The position numbers and the translations under genes were made by a program. From positions 1,867,501 to 1,931,500 of the forward strand of contig NZ_CP133470.1 of assembly GCF_031191205.1 (NCBI RefSeq): a stretch of DNA of 64,000 bases, given 5' to 3'. The stretch's first letter is position 1. Every line of letters begins with the position of its first letter. This document shows, one piece after another, positions 8,908-18,394 of the stretch. The notes beneath the pieces are model-generated. The model saw only the letters and a program-made list of their open reading frames with translations. It had not been told where the DNA came from and made no database searches. The stretch comes from Haemophilus parainfluenzae ATCC 33392. GTDB lineage: Bacteria; Pseudomonadota; Gammaproteobacteria; Enterobacterales; Pasteurellaceae.

Positions 8908-11900
8908 ATGTTACCGGATTTACATCATTACGGAAAAGAAATCTCACTAATTATGAATAGTGGGGTGCAATTTTTAGACTTCGGTTTAAAAATTGATTGG
9001 AAAGACAAAGAATGGCGTACCAAAAGTATGGGAAACTTCGCCTCTGGCGGTGAAAACCATCCAATTCGTCGATTAGTTGAACATCGTAGCGGTGAAGGTT
9101 ATTGTGATAGCAGTGATTTGAGCCGAATGGTTAAAGTAGAACATGAAATCAGTGTAGAACAGTCATTCAAATTATTAGATGGTGTTTGGTTACCTATTCC
9201 TGTTTTGCGTACAGTAGCTTCTACAGATGGTTTTGATGAAGGCCCTTATAACTGGGCGCGTGCACGAATTGTTAAACTAGCTGAACCAGATGTAGAAGGC
9301 AATACTTATCGAGTTACTTTAGCTTTTGATACTAAAATTTTTCCTAATCGTGCTGATGTTGCTTACCTTGCACCAACTGAAGAAGATGTGCGTTCTGGCG
9401 CGGTTTTTGGTCTCGCTTATCAATCTCATCAAATGTCGTGGTTTTTGGACTACAAATGGATAAATGAATGGTTATTGGAGCTTTTCACTGAACTAGCGCC
9501 AGAAAATGATCGTTTAAAAATTCATCCTGATGATCTGAAAATGGACATTGCTGCTAAATTTCATCAAGGTCATTACTTGAATATTTTGGCTATTCTAGGT
9601 GAAGAAATTGATATTCCACGGATTAAAATGATTTCCAATCGTTCTGATGAAATTAATCGTGCAATTCCAGTTGATATGGTATTGGATGTAGGAAACTCCC
9701 GCACTTGTGGAATTTTAATTGAAGATCACGTGCAGGAAAAAGATGGTTTGAAAAAACGCTATGAATTGGAATTACGTGATTTAACGCGCCCGGAACGAGT
9801 GTACTCCGAACCATTTGAAAGTCGAGTTGAATTTGCCCAAGCGTTTTTTGGCAAAGATCATTTTTCTGTACAAAGTGGGCGTCGTGATGCTTTCCAATGG
9901 GCAACAATTGCGCGTGTAGGGAAGGAAGCCGCTCGTTTAGCAAGTCGTCGAGAGGGAAATGAAGGTTCAACAGGTTTATCTAGTCCAAAACGTTATTTAT
10001 GGGATGATGCTCGTTACGAACAAGGCTGGCGTTTTAACTCATCCTATGTAAAAACAGATTACGAGCCTTATGCAACAGCAGATCCGCTTTCTGGATTAAT
10101 CAATGAGTATGGTGAAGCATTACATATTTTGCGGGATGATATTGATGAAGAATTTGAACGCAAAATGCCTGTATTCCAACCTAAATATTCTCGTCGTTCA
10201 TTGATGACGTTTATGTTATCAGAAGTGTTGATGCAAGCATTAATGCAGATTAACAGCCCTGCTCAACGAGCTAAATTGGAACATTCTAAAGCACCGCGTT
10301 TTTTACGTTCGATTATTTTGACTGTACCACCAGCAATGCCTAAACCTGAACGAGAAATTTTCCGTCAATCTATTTATCAGGCTATCGGCTTAGTTTGGAA
10401 ATCTCTTGGCTGGGATAAATCTGATGATGATTTTGACTTCAATTCACAAAGTGCAAGAGAAAAATATTGGCCGATTTTACCTGAGGTGATTATTCAATGG
10501 GATGAAGCAACCTGTGGGCAAGTTGTTTATCTATTTAATGAAACTCAAAATAACTATGGCGGTCGACCAGAAGAATTTATTGCTGCATTGCAACGTCCAG
10601 ATAAAAAAGAAAAGGATCGTATTACTATCGCAACTATTGATATAGGTGGTGGTACAACAGACTTAGTAATCAACGATTACTCGCTGGATTATGGAGAAAA
10701 CGGTGGTTCAGGTAGTAATGCCTATATTATCCCGACTCAGCGTTTCCGTGATGGTTTCAAAGTGGCCGGTGATGATATTTTGCTAGATATGATTCGTAAT
10801 GTAGTAGTGGAATCTTTAACTGTTGGTTTGAAAAATGCAGGTTTACGTGATCCTGAACCTATTCTTTCTGAATTGATTGGCGATCAGGCATTAAAAGTAC
10901 AAGATGCATTATTACGCCAACAATTGACATTACAAGTATTCAGCCCAATTGGCTTGCGCGTATTGAAAGAGTACGAAGGTTATGATCCAATGCAAAAGAC
11001 CAATGCATTAAATGGGAAGACTTTTGGTGAATTATTAGAAGACGTAGAACAGCCTACAGAAAGTGTGTTGGACTATATTAATGAACCGATTCGCCGTGCC
11101 TTAGGTCGTTCAGATTTTAATATTTTAGATTTACCGGTTCAGGTGAATTTAGAACGTATTCACAGTTTATTTATTCGTGGTGATTATTTTGATATCTGCA
11201 AAACCTTCAACGCTTTGTGTGAGGTCGTCAACAGCTATCAATGTGATGTGTTGTTACTGACTGGCCGACCATCTCGTTTGCCTGGTGTACAATCCTTCTT
11301 CCGTTCTCGTTTACCTTTACCAGTCGGACGGATTTTACCATTACATCATTACCGCACAGGAAACTGGTATCCATTCCACAAACAAGGTCGTATAGATGAT
11401 CCAAAAACGACTGCAGCAGTGGGTGCTATGCTTTGTTTCTTATGTAAAGATATGCGTTTAACCAACTTCTATTTACGTTCAATGGCAATGACAGCTTATT
11501 CCACAGTGAAATACATTGGGTATTTAGATAACAATAACGTAATTAAAGACAGCAACGTTTATTATCACGATATTGATTTAGACAATGAGGATTATGATTT
11601 CCCAGATACTTCCTTTGAAGTACGCGGTGATACCCGTTTAGGTTTCCGCCAATTAAATGTGGAGCGTTGGGTTGCTTCTCCACTTTATATGCTTTCTATA
11701 GAAAGCCGTGAATGGAAAGCGATGTTGAATAATGAAGGTGTGGTATTACAAGTAACATTAGGTATAAAAAATAGCCGTAATAGCCAAGAAAGAGCAGAAA
11801 ATTTCTACATAAAAAATGTGACAGCATCAAATGGCCGTTCTTGCGTACGAGAAAGGGATATTACCCTTCATCTAAACACAATGACCGATGCGGGACTTGG

Positions 11901-11946
11901 TGATCAAAAATTATATTGGTTAGATACTGGCTGTGTGAAACGATAG
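8908..11946 (+). CDS. srfB: SrfB-family actin/Hsp70-like ATPase
   Basis: 1012 residues, full length for the SrfB virulence-protein family (start MLPDLHHYGKEISLIMNSG). Three actin/Hsp70-fold nucleotide motifs are visible in order: phosphate-1 MVLDVGNSRTCGIL (near 255), phosphate-2 IATIDIGGGTTDLV (near 573) and an adenosine-type loop LLLTGRPSRLPG (near 782). No signal peptide or membrane helix is seen, so it is probably cytosolic. SrfB was named in Salmonella as an SsrB-regulated gene; its biochemical role is unsettled. It sits 36 bp after the SrfA-like gene and 12 bp before srfC, so it likely acts with them. The ribosome site (GCGAG) is weak, and the start is fixed by family alignment from memory. 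Confidence 0.9.
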   Translation: MLPDLHHYGKEISLIMNSGVQFLDFGLKIDWKDKEWRTKSMGNFASGGENHPIRRLVEHRSGEGYCDSSDLSRMVKVEHEISVEQSFKLLDGVWLPIPVLRTVASTDGFDEGPYNWARARIVKLAEPDVEGNTYRVTLAFDTKIFPNRADVAYLAPTEEDVRSGAVFGLAYQSHQMSWFLDYKWINEWLLELFTELAPENDRLKIHPDDLKMDIAAKFHQGHYLNILAILGEEIDIPRIKMISNRSDEINRAIPVDMVLDVGNSRTCGILIEDHVQEKDGLKKRYELELRDLTRPERVYSEPFESRVEFAQAFFGKDHFSVQSGRRDAFQWATIARVGKEAARLASRREGNEGSTGLSSPKRYLWDDARYEQGWRFNSSYVKTDYEPYATADPLSGLINEYGEALHILRDDIDEEFERKMPVFQPKYSRRSLMTFMLSEVLMQALMQINSPAQRAKLEHSKAPRFLRSIILTVPPAMPKPEREIFRQSIYQAIGLVWKSLGWDKSDDDFDFNSQSAREKYWPILPEVIIQWDEATCGQVVYLFNETQNNYGGRPEEFIAALQRPDKKEKDRITIATIDIGGGTTDLVINDYSLDYGENGGSGSNAYIIPTQRFRDGFKVAGDDILLDMIRNVVVESLTVGLKNAGLRDPEPILSELIGDQALKVQDALLRQQLTLQVFSPIGLRVLKEYEGYDPMQKTNALNGKTFGELLEDVEQPTESVLDYINEPIRRALGRSDFNILDLPVQVNLERIHSLFIRGDYFDICKTFNALCEVVNSYQCDVLLLTGRPSRLPGVQSFFRSRLPLPVGRILPLHHYRTGNWYPFHKQGRIDDPKTTAAVGAMLCFLCKDMRLTNFYLRSMAMTAYSTVKYIGYLDNNNVIKDSNVYYHDIDLDNEDYDFPDTSFEVRGDTRLGFRQLNVERWVASPLYMLSIESREWKAMLNNEGVVLQVTLGIKNSRNSQERAENFYIKNVTASNGRSCVRERDITLHLNTMTDAGLGDQKLYWLDTGCVKR

Positions 11947-11958
11947 GTGGAAGAGAAA

Positions 11959-14640
11959 ATGACGGATAATCAATTAACAGAATCTTGGGATAAGGTATTC
12001 CAAGCATCACAACAAGCGATTGATTGGGTAAATGATGTTCGCCCAAATGTTGCCCGTTTAAATAATGAGGCTGATGGTTTAATTCTTGAATTAAGACGTT
12101 TACGTAATACAGCAAAACGCCTAGGTGCCGTTTCTTCTAAACCAATTACAGCTGGTTTTTTTGGGTTATCACAGGCAGGTAAATCTTTCTTAATTTCAGC
12201 ACTGGCAGCCGATCAAAAGGGCAACTTGGAAACGATTTTTGACGGTCAACAGTTGGATTTCATTAAACATATCAATCCTCCTGGTGGCGGAAAAGAAGCA
12301 ACGGGTTTGGTTACTCGTTTTACTCGCTCAGCAAAAGCGGCTGTTACAGGCTATCCTTTAGAACTTCGCTTATTTCATGAAATTGAAGTTGCCAAAATTT
12401 TAGTTAATGCTTATTTCAACGATTTTGATAAAGAACGTGTGACTTATCAATTGGAACAATCTCGCATTAATGAAATACTTAAACCTTTAAATGCTAAATT
12501 AAATGCTCAGCCTGTAAAAGGTGTTAATGAAGATGACGTAGTTGATTTGCAGGATTACGCCCAGGAAAGCTTCGGAAAATCTTTATCTGTATTACAGGCT
12601 AATTATTGGGCTAGAGCGATAGCCATGGCACCAAGACTGAGCATTGAAGATAGAGCAACCTTATTCTCCATATTATGGGCAGAAATTCCAGAGTTGACTC
12701 AAATCTATATTCAATTTGCAAAAACACTGGCTAAATTAGGTAATCCTGAACGTGTTTATGCACCGCTTACCGCAGTAGTAAAAGATAATGGTACTGGCGG
12801 TCTTTCTCAAGCTGACAGTATTATGAACGTTGATATGCTTGAGCGTTTAGGTACAAATCGAGATGAACAAATTGCTGTTCGTCCTCTTATTGAAGAAGGC
12901 CATGTTGGTGAGCCTGTTTCCATTTCTTTGGCTGAATTAACCGCACTTACCGCAGAATTAGTTTTCCCGTTGATTAACCCAACTAAAGTGCCGGCTGTTG
13001 AAACGGTTGATTTATTAGATTTCCCAGGGTACCGTGGTCGTTTAGCAATCACTTCTTTAAGTGAAGTAAAAGAAGGTAATCCTGTATCTCAACTCATTTT
13101 AAGGGGCAAAGTAGCTTATCTTTTTGAGCGTTATACCGATAGTCAAGAAATGAACATTTTGATTGTTTGTACTCCATCAACCAAACAATCCGATGTGAAT
13201 AGTGTAGGTCCTGTATTGGAGCGCTGGATTAATAAAACGCAAGGAGATAATCCGACTGATCGTGCTAAACGTAAACCCGGACTTCTTTGGGCGATAACCA
13301 TGTTTGATATGCGTATCAGTAGTGATTTGGCCAAAGATGAAGATATGCTGAAAATGTCTTGGGGACAAGGTGGATTGCTGAAACAAACGATTTTAGAGCG
13401 CTTCGGAAACTATTCTTGGCTAAATGAATGGGCAAATGGCAAGCCGTTTGATAATGTTTTTTTAGTACGTAAACCGGGTTTCAAAGTGGCTTTTTTAGAT
13501 ATGGATAATACTGAAGAATTAGCCATTAATCCAAAAGAGGCTGGGCAGCTTAATCTTTTACGTAGTACTTTTGCTAATGACCCTGATATTCAAAAACATG
13601 TTGCTCAACCTCAAGAAGCCTGGGATGCAATGATGAAATTGAATGATGGTGGGATGCAACGAATTAGTGATTATTTGAAAACGATTGCTTTGCCAGAAGT
13701 GAAAGCTCAACGTTTAACTGAGCAACTTAATGAATCTATCCATCATATTGTAGAAAACCGTTTTTCTTCTTGGTATCAAAGTGAAGGTGCTGAAGAAGTC
13801 AATAAAAAACGTCAATTAGCACAAATGATTGTTGGTGAATTAAGTAAAAAAGGACTTTTGGTCGGTGAGTTTTTACGTTGTCTTCAATTACCTGAAGAGA
13901 CAATTCGTTCTTTATATTTTTCTGATTATGAAGAGGTCTTACTAAACAAAGGTGAAGAAGAAACTAAAGCACAAGAAAATTCAGCAAATACCTTTGATGC
14001 TGGTTTTGGTTTTAGTTCAGAAGGATTTGATTTATTTGCTGAACCGGCTCCTGTTGTTGTAGAAGAGAAACCGGCTGAAAAAATTGTGGAATCTCGTTTT
14101 GCTATGGCTGCATTTAAATCCTGGATTGAACATTTGCGTTCAATTTCTTCTGATCAGCATTTGATGCAATTCTTTGGTTTTACTAAAGAAGCCGTTGAAG
14201 GTTTAGTTGGTGAATTGATTACTGGTGCAAATCGTCTTCATTTACAGGATAAACTTTCTAAGGTCGTTTTCCGTAATGAAAACGCAGGAAGTAAACGTGA
14301 TCAATTAGCTGAGCGTCAAGTATTTTCCATTAATACTGAAATTGCGGATTTTATTGCATGGTTGGATTTTGTTAATCAACCACTGACTCAACGTCCGGCT
14401 AGTCGCGTGATGAATGAGCGAGCAATATTTGAAAATAGGGAAGTTGAAAAGGTAAACGGTTTACCTAAATTAGATGACCAAACTAATAATTACACTAAAA
14501 ATTATCTTTTTGACTGGTTTGTAGCCTTTGGTCACTTTGCTGAAGGAAATGCCGGACACAGCGCTGGACGGGAAATTGATCAGGTCAGCAATACAAGGTT
14601 AGGTTCGGTATTAGATTTATATCGTTCTGCACAATGCTAA
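11959..14640 (+). CDS. srfC: SrfC-family dynamin-like GTPase
   Basis: 893 residues from ATG 11959, preceded by GGAAGAG (a GTG at 11947 is also in frame). Long helical N-terminus, then a P-loop GLSQAGKS (near 69-76), a G3-type DLLDFPGYRGR (near 353) and a G4-like AITMFDMR (near 444), followed by a long helical region and an acidic linker (PAPVVVEEKPAE). This order fits a large TRAFAC/dynamin-type GTPase. The family is annotated only as a putative virulence factor. No membrane segment or signal peptide. It is probably the partner of SrfB, since the genes are 12 bp apart and are known to travel together. Some literature treats SrfABC as a toxin-antitoxin set; I cannot check that here. Confidence 0.88.
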   Translation: MTDNQLTESWDKVFQASQQAIDWVNDVRPNVARLNNEADGLILELRRLRNTAKRLGAVSSKPITAGFFGLSQAGKSFLISALAADQKGNLETIFDGQQLDFIKHINPPGGGKEATGLVTRFTRSAKAAVTGYPLELRLFHEIEVAKILVNAYFNDFDKERVTYQLEQSRINEILKPLNAKLNAQPVKGVNEDDVVDLQDYAQESFGKSLSVLQANYWARAIAMAPRLSIEDRATLFSILWAEIPELTQIYIQFAKTLAKLGNPERVYAPLTAVVKDNGTGGLSQADSIMNVDMLERLGTNRDEQIAVRPLIEEGHVGEPVSISLAELTALTAELVFPLINPTKVPAVETVDLLDFPGYRGRLAITSLSEVKEGNPVSQLILRGKVAYLFERYTDSQEMNILIVCTPSTKQSDVNSVGPVLERWINKTQGDNPTDRAKRKPGLLWAITMFDMRISSDLAKDEDMLKMSWGQGGLLKQTILERFGNYSWLNEWANGKPFDNVFLVRKPGFKVAFLDMDNTEELAINPKEAGQLNLLRSTFANDPDIQKHVAQPQEAWDAMMKLNDGGMQRISDYLKTIALPEVKAQRLTEQLNESIHHIVENRFSSWYQSEGAEEVNKKRQLAQMIVGELSKKGLLVGEFLRCLQLPEETIRSLYFSDYEEVLLNKGEEETKAQENSANTFDAGFGFSSEGFDLFAEPAPVVVEEKPAEKIVESRFAMAAFKSWIEHLRSISSDQHLMQFFGFTKEAVEGLVGELITGANRLHLQDKLSKVVFRNENAGSKRDQLAERQVFSINTEIADFIAWLDFVNQPLTQRPASRVMNERAIFENREVEKVNGLPKLDDQTNNYTKNYLFDWFVAFGHFAEGNAGHSAGREIDQVSNTRLGSVLDLYRSAQC

Positions 14641-14650
14641 GGAATAGAAA

Positions 14651-15640
14651 ATGTTACGAATTCAATTAGAGGAAGATCGTCCAGGATACGCTAAATTCAC
14701 TGCGACGAAATGGAATGGTAGTACAGAAGTTGAAATTGCAGTACAGCGAAATCAGGATGGCTGCTATTTTAATGGCAATGATACTCCATGGAATCCAGAA
14801 CCAGTATGGCATAAGGTGGAGGGATTAACCTTAGAAAATGATGTATTGCAAGGTGTTATTGGTAAATGGCTAATTGATAGCCTTGTTCAACAGATCGGTA
14901 ATGTGCGTTATATGATGTCTGTCCGTGATGTACAGAACGGTACGATTGTTGATAGTGGCCCAGTCAGAATGGTTGGTAATATCTTAGCTTCTCTTGCTGG
15001 TGGTGACTCCAGTCGAGAAGACAATGTACAAAGTCATGTGCAAGCTGAACCAGAACCAGTCATTGAAGAGCCTTTGGTGGAACCCATTGTTGTAGCTGAA
15101 AATGAGCAATCAACAGAACCAGCTATAGTATTTGAAGATTTAGCGCAAAACGAAACACAGACTGAGCCAGCAGAGAATATTGAAGTACCAGTTACAGTAG
15201 AGCAAAAGAAAAAAGGTAAAGGAGGCTTAATTGCCTTAATTTTAGCTCTGTTAATTGGCGGTGGTGTTGGAGCTTATTTCTTCTTAAATAAGAAAGATGA
15301 GCCAGTGGCAAAATCTGACTGTGCAGTGGATACAAATACTAATGATGAATTGGCGTTTATTCAGAGCTGTCTGAAAACTAAACCAGAGCCAAAACAAATT
15401 TTAGAAATTATTGCTTCGGCTAAACAAGCAAATAAATGTGCGATTGCTCAACGACTTTATGCCAACCAAGCTCAAGGTGGCAATGTAGAGATTGCACTGG
15501 CTTATGCAGAGGAATATGAAAAAGGTAGTTCTTGTTTCCAAGCTGATAAGGAAACAGCAATTTATTGGTATGAAACTGCATTAAGTAATGATCCGAATAA
15601 TGCGACAGCTAAAGAAAAATTAGAGGCATTGAAAAAATAA
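14651..15640 (+). CDS. single-pass membrane protein with periplasmic Sel1/TPR-like tail
   Basis: 329 residues that I do not recognise as a named family. Residues 1-115 form a compact cytoplasmic domain (LRIQLEEDRPGYAKF, VWHKVEGLTL). Residues 120-190 are Glu/Pro-rich. A transmembrane helix follows near 190-213 (LIALILALLIGGGVGAYFF). The tail (215-329) has paired cysteines (KSDCAVD, IQSCLKT, NKCAIAQ, SSCFQ) and a repeat-like helical pattern ending DNPNNATAKEKLEAL, as in Sel1/TPR proteins. It starts 10 bp after srfC and overlaps the next gene by one base (TAATG), so it is translationally coupled to the vWA gene. It may link the cytosolic Srf proteins to periplasmic components (inference). Confidence 0.75.
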   Translation: MLRIQLEEDRPGYAKFTATKWNGSTEVEIAVQRNQDGCYFNGNDTPWNPEPVWHKVEGLTLENDVLQGVIGKWLIDSLVQQIGNVRYMMSVRDVQNGTIVDSGPVRMVGNILASLAGGDSSREDNVQSHVQAEPEPVIEEPLVEPIVVAENEQSTEPAIVFEDLAQNETQTEPAENIEVPVTVEQKKKGKGGLIALILALLIGGGVGAYFFLNKKDEPVAKSDCAVDTNTNDELAFIQSCLKTKPEPKQILEIIASAKQANKCAIAQRLYANQAQGGNVEIALAYAEEYEKGSSCFQADKETAIYWYETALSNDPNNATAKEKLEALKK

Positions 15641-17643
15641 TGAAACAGTTAAGACTTTCTACTTTATCTCTTTGTTGCTTAACAGCAATCATGTCTCCGT
15701 CAGTTTTTGCTGAAGAGATAAAACCATTACTGCAAGAAGGTAAAACCACACTTTACCAACGCGTGTTAAGTACACCAAGTTGTGAGTTATTAGAAAAAAG
15801 TGATGCTAAGAGCGGTCAAAAAATTCCTGCTTTTTCCCGCTATTATGTATATAAACGGGAAAATGTAGGAAATAAGGCTTTATTACAGGTAGGCCCAGAT
15901 AGCTTTGGTAAAACTGTCGGTTGGTTAGATGCTAATTGTGCTGTACCTTGGAATATGCAAATGACAATGGTCTTTACTAACCCATCCGATCGGGGGTCTT
16001 TATTATTCTTTAAGGATAAAGCAACTCTTGAAAGTATTATTAATGACAATTCTCCAGCAAAAGCAGTTGAGTCAATTCGTGCTGAACTTTCCCAAAAGAA
16101 AAGTAGTGAGAAAGTGTTAGCGGAAGAACCAAAGGAATTTGTAGATTTCCAAAAAAACTTCTATCTATTACCTGTTTTACAGGGAGAAGAAGTGATGGAT
16201 AGTCAAGGATTTTATGAGCGCTTGTTAGAAGTCGCATCTGTCAGCAAAAATGATAAGCCGGTCACTCAACCAACTACAAGTACAACAAACAATAATCAAA
16301 CCAACAAAACAGGTCAAAACCAACCTCAAGAAATTGTTGGGTTTAGTGCTGCGGTAGTATTTGTTATTGATTCGACGATTTCTATGGACCCCTACATCAA
16401 TAGAACGCGCGATGCAATTAAAAAAGTTTATGAAAAAATCGAAAAAGAGAACTTGGGTAAACAGGTTAAGTTTGGTTTAGTGGCGTTCCGTTCAAGCACT
16501 AAAGCAGTACCTGGATTAGAGTACACTTCGAAAATGTTCGTTGATCCAAGTACCGTAAAAGATGGTAAAGATTTCATGGATAAAGTGGCGAATTTAAAAC
16601 AAGCTACTGTTTCTTCAAAAGAATTTAGTGAAGATGCTTATGCCGGTGTGTCACAGGCATTAAATGAAATTAATTGGAACAATTTTGGAGGCCGTTATTT
16701 AGTATTGATTACTGACGCCGGTGCGATTGAAGGGGATAATCCAATTTCGACTACGGGGTTAGATGCAAAACAATTACGTTTAGAGGCTCAGCATCGAGGT
16801 GTTGCACTTTATACATTACATCTAAAAACACCATCTGGTAAAAATAACCATGAAATAGCTCAAGCACAGTATAATGAACTCTCTTTCAACAATTATTTGA
16901 ATAAACCACTTTACTATCCAGTAAATGCTGGTGATGTAAATGAGTTCGGACAAAAAGTTGATACTCTTGCCAGTGCTTTAACTGCTCAAGTCAAACAAGC
17001 TTATTCAGGTGAAGAGGCTGCTGGTAGCGTATTAACAGCCACCACAAAAACAGGCGGAGATCCGAAAAAATCTGAAATTGAAGAAGATGCTGTTTTATTA
17101 GGTAAAGCAATGCAATTGGCATATTTAGGGGAAGTAAAAGGTACAAAAGCACCACCAGTATTTAAAGCTTGGGTGAGTGACCGTGATTTTGCTAAACCAA
17201 CAGTCCCAACCGCCGAGGCTCGAGTATTACTAACAAAATCACAACTAAGTGATTTGAGTGATGTAGTAAAGAAAATTGCGGATGCGGCAAATAGCGGGTT
17301 AATTTCACCAACAGATATGTTTTCACAACTTCGTTCAGTAGCTGCAGCAATGGGACAAGATCCAAATAAAATTAAGGAAGATAAATCAACTAAATTGGCA
17401 GATTTAGGTTTACTTGGTGAATATTTGGATGGCATTCCTTATAAGAGTCAAGTGACCGGAATTGATGAAGATACTTGGAAAGGTATGAGTGTGCAGGAAC
17501 AAGAGAAATTTATTCGCGATCTGCATAGTAAGTTACGTCATTATCGTATTTTTAACGAGGACCAATCTCGTTGGATTTCTTTATCAGAAGGAGCCGATCC
17601 TCGCGATAATGTATATCCAGTACCATTGGATGCCTTACCATAG
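15640..17643 (+). CDS. periplasmic vWA protein resembling the outer half of PpkA
   Basis: 667 residues with a signal peptide (cleavage near VFA|EE, 25). Next is an SH3-like region (YYVYKRENVGNKALLQV, GWLDANC), the block VPWNMQMTMVFTNPSDRGS, and a vWA domain near 236-430 with MIDAS-type FVIDSTISM and VLITDAG. A long helical C-terminus ends in DNVYPVPLDALP. The SH3-like/vWA layout matches, from memory, the periplasmic part of the type VI secretion kinase PpkA, but there is no kinase domain or membrane helix here. The next three genes look like TagT, TagS and TagR, which work upstream of PpkA in Pseudomonas. It may therefore be the sensor or ligand of that module (inference). Confidence 0.75.
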   Translation: MKQLRLSTLSLCCLTAIMSPSVFAEEIKPLLQEGKTTLYQRVLSTPSCELLEKSDAKSGQKIPAFSRYYVYKRENVGNKALLQVGPDSFGKTVGWLDANCAVPWNMQMTMVFTNPSDRGSLLFFKDKATLESIINDNSPAKAVESIRAELSQKKSSEKVLAEEPKEFVDFQKNFYLLPVLQGEEVMDSQGFYERLLEVASVSKNDKPVTQPTTSTTNNNQTNKTGQNQPQEIVGFSAAVVFVIDSTISMDPYINRTRDAIKKVYEKIEKENLGKQVKFGLVAFRSSTKAVPGLEYTSKMFVDPSTVKDGKDFMDKVANLKQATVSSKEFSEDAYAGVSQALNEINWNNFGGRYLVLITDAGAIEGDNPISTTGLDAKQLRLEAQHRGVALYTLHLKTPSGKNNHEIAQAQYNELSFNNYLNKPLYYPVNAGDVNEFGQKVDTLASALTAQVKQAYSGEEAAGSVLTATTKTGGDPKKSEIEEDAVLLGKAMQLAYLGEVKGTKAPPVFKAWVSDRDFAKPTVPTAEARVLLTKSQLSDLSDVVKKIADAANSGLISPTDMFSQLRSVAAAMGQDPNKIKEDKSTKLADLGLLGEYLDGIPYKSQVTGIDEDTWKGMSVQEQEKFIRDLHSKLRHYRIFNEDQSRWISLSEGADPRDNVYPVPLDALP

Positions 17644-17656
17644 AAAAGGATATAGC

Positions 17657-18376
17657 GTGCTAACCATTAAAGATTTATCCATAACTCGCGGACAAGGGGA
17701 GCAAAGTTTTACGGTTTCCCTACCGCATTTATCTTTGGCTGAAGGTGAGGTCGTTTCACTTTGTGGTTCGAGCGGTTGTGGAAAAAGCACGCTATTGGAA
17801 ATGATGGGGCTAATTTTAAAACCGGATAACTTGAGCCAATATGAATTGAGCTCAGCTACTTTAAGCATGGATTTAGCCCCCCTTATTCTGAGTAATAAGC
17901 AAAAGACTTTGGCTGAGATTCGCTCTAAAAATCTTGGCTTTATGTTACAAAATGGTGGGCTATTACCTTTTTTAAGCGTATGGCAAAATATTCTGCTACC
18001 TTGTCAAACAAATGGAATTTTAGCTGATGAAAGTTGGTTACATCATCTATGCGAAAAACTAAACATCAATCATTTAATGACAAAATATCCAAAGCAGCTT
18101 TCTATAGGTGAACGTCAACGGGTCGCTTTTGTTCGCTCTATTGCCCATAAACCACTTTTATTATTAGCGGATGAGCCAACATCTGCATTAGATCCCCACC
18201 ACTCAGAGATTTTATTTCATTTAATGCTATCCTTAGCAAAACAGCAAAAAATTGCCGTGCTGCTAGTAACTCACGATTGGGATTTAGTGCAACGTAATGA
18301 ACTTCGTACTTTTAGTGCAAAATTGGATATGTCTTTACGTCAGTCTTGTTTTATTGAACAAGCCAATAATGACTAG
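17657..18376 (+). CDS. ABC transporter ATPase, TagT/LolD/MacB type
   Basis: 239 residues read from GTG 17657, which has AAAAGGA six bases before it; an upstream in-frame ATG would lie inside the previous gene. Walker A GSSGCGKST, signature LSIGERQR (the usual second glycine is isoleucine), Walker B LLLADEPTSALD and H-loop LVTHDWD are all present, so it should be active. It is followed 18 bp later by its FtsX-type permease. ATPases of this class power extraction or mechanotransmission in the envelope rather than import. With the SUMF1 protein next door the closest functional analogue is TagT of the type VI threonine-phosphorylation pathway. Confidence 0.88.
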   Translation: MLTIKDLSITRGQGEQSFTVSLPHLSLAEGEVVSLCGSSGCGKSTLLEMMGLILKPDNLSQYELSSATLSMDLAPLILSNKQKTLAEIRSKNLGFMLQNGGLLPFLSVWQNILLPCQTNGILADESWLHHLCEKLNINHLMTKYPKQLSIGERQRVAFVRSIAHKPLLLLADEPTSALDPHHSEILFHLMLSLAKQQKIAVLLVTHDWDLVQRNELRTFSAKLDMSLRQSCFIEQANND

Positions 18377-18394
18377 CAAGAATAGGGTATCTTG

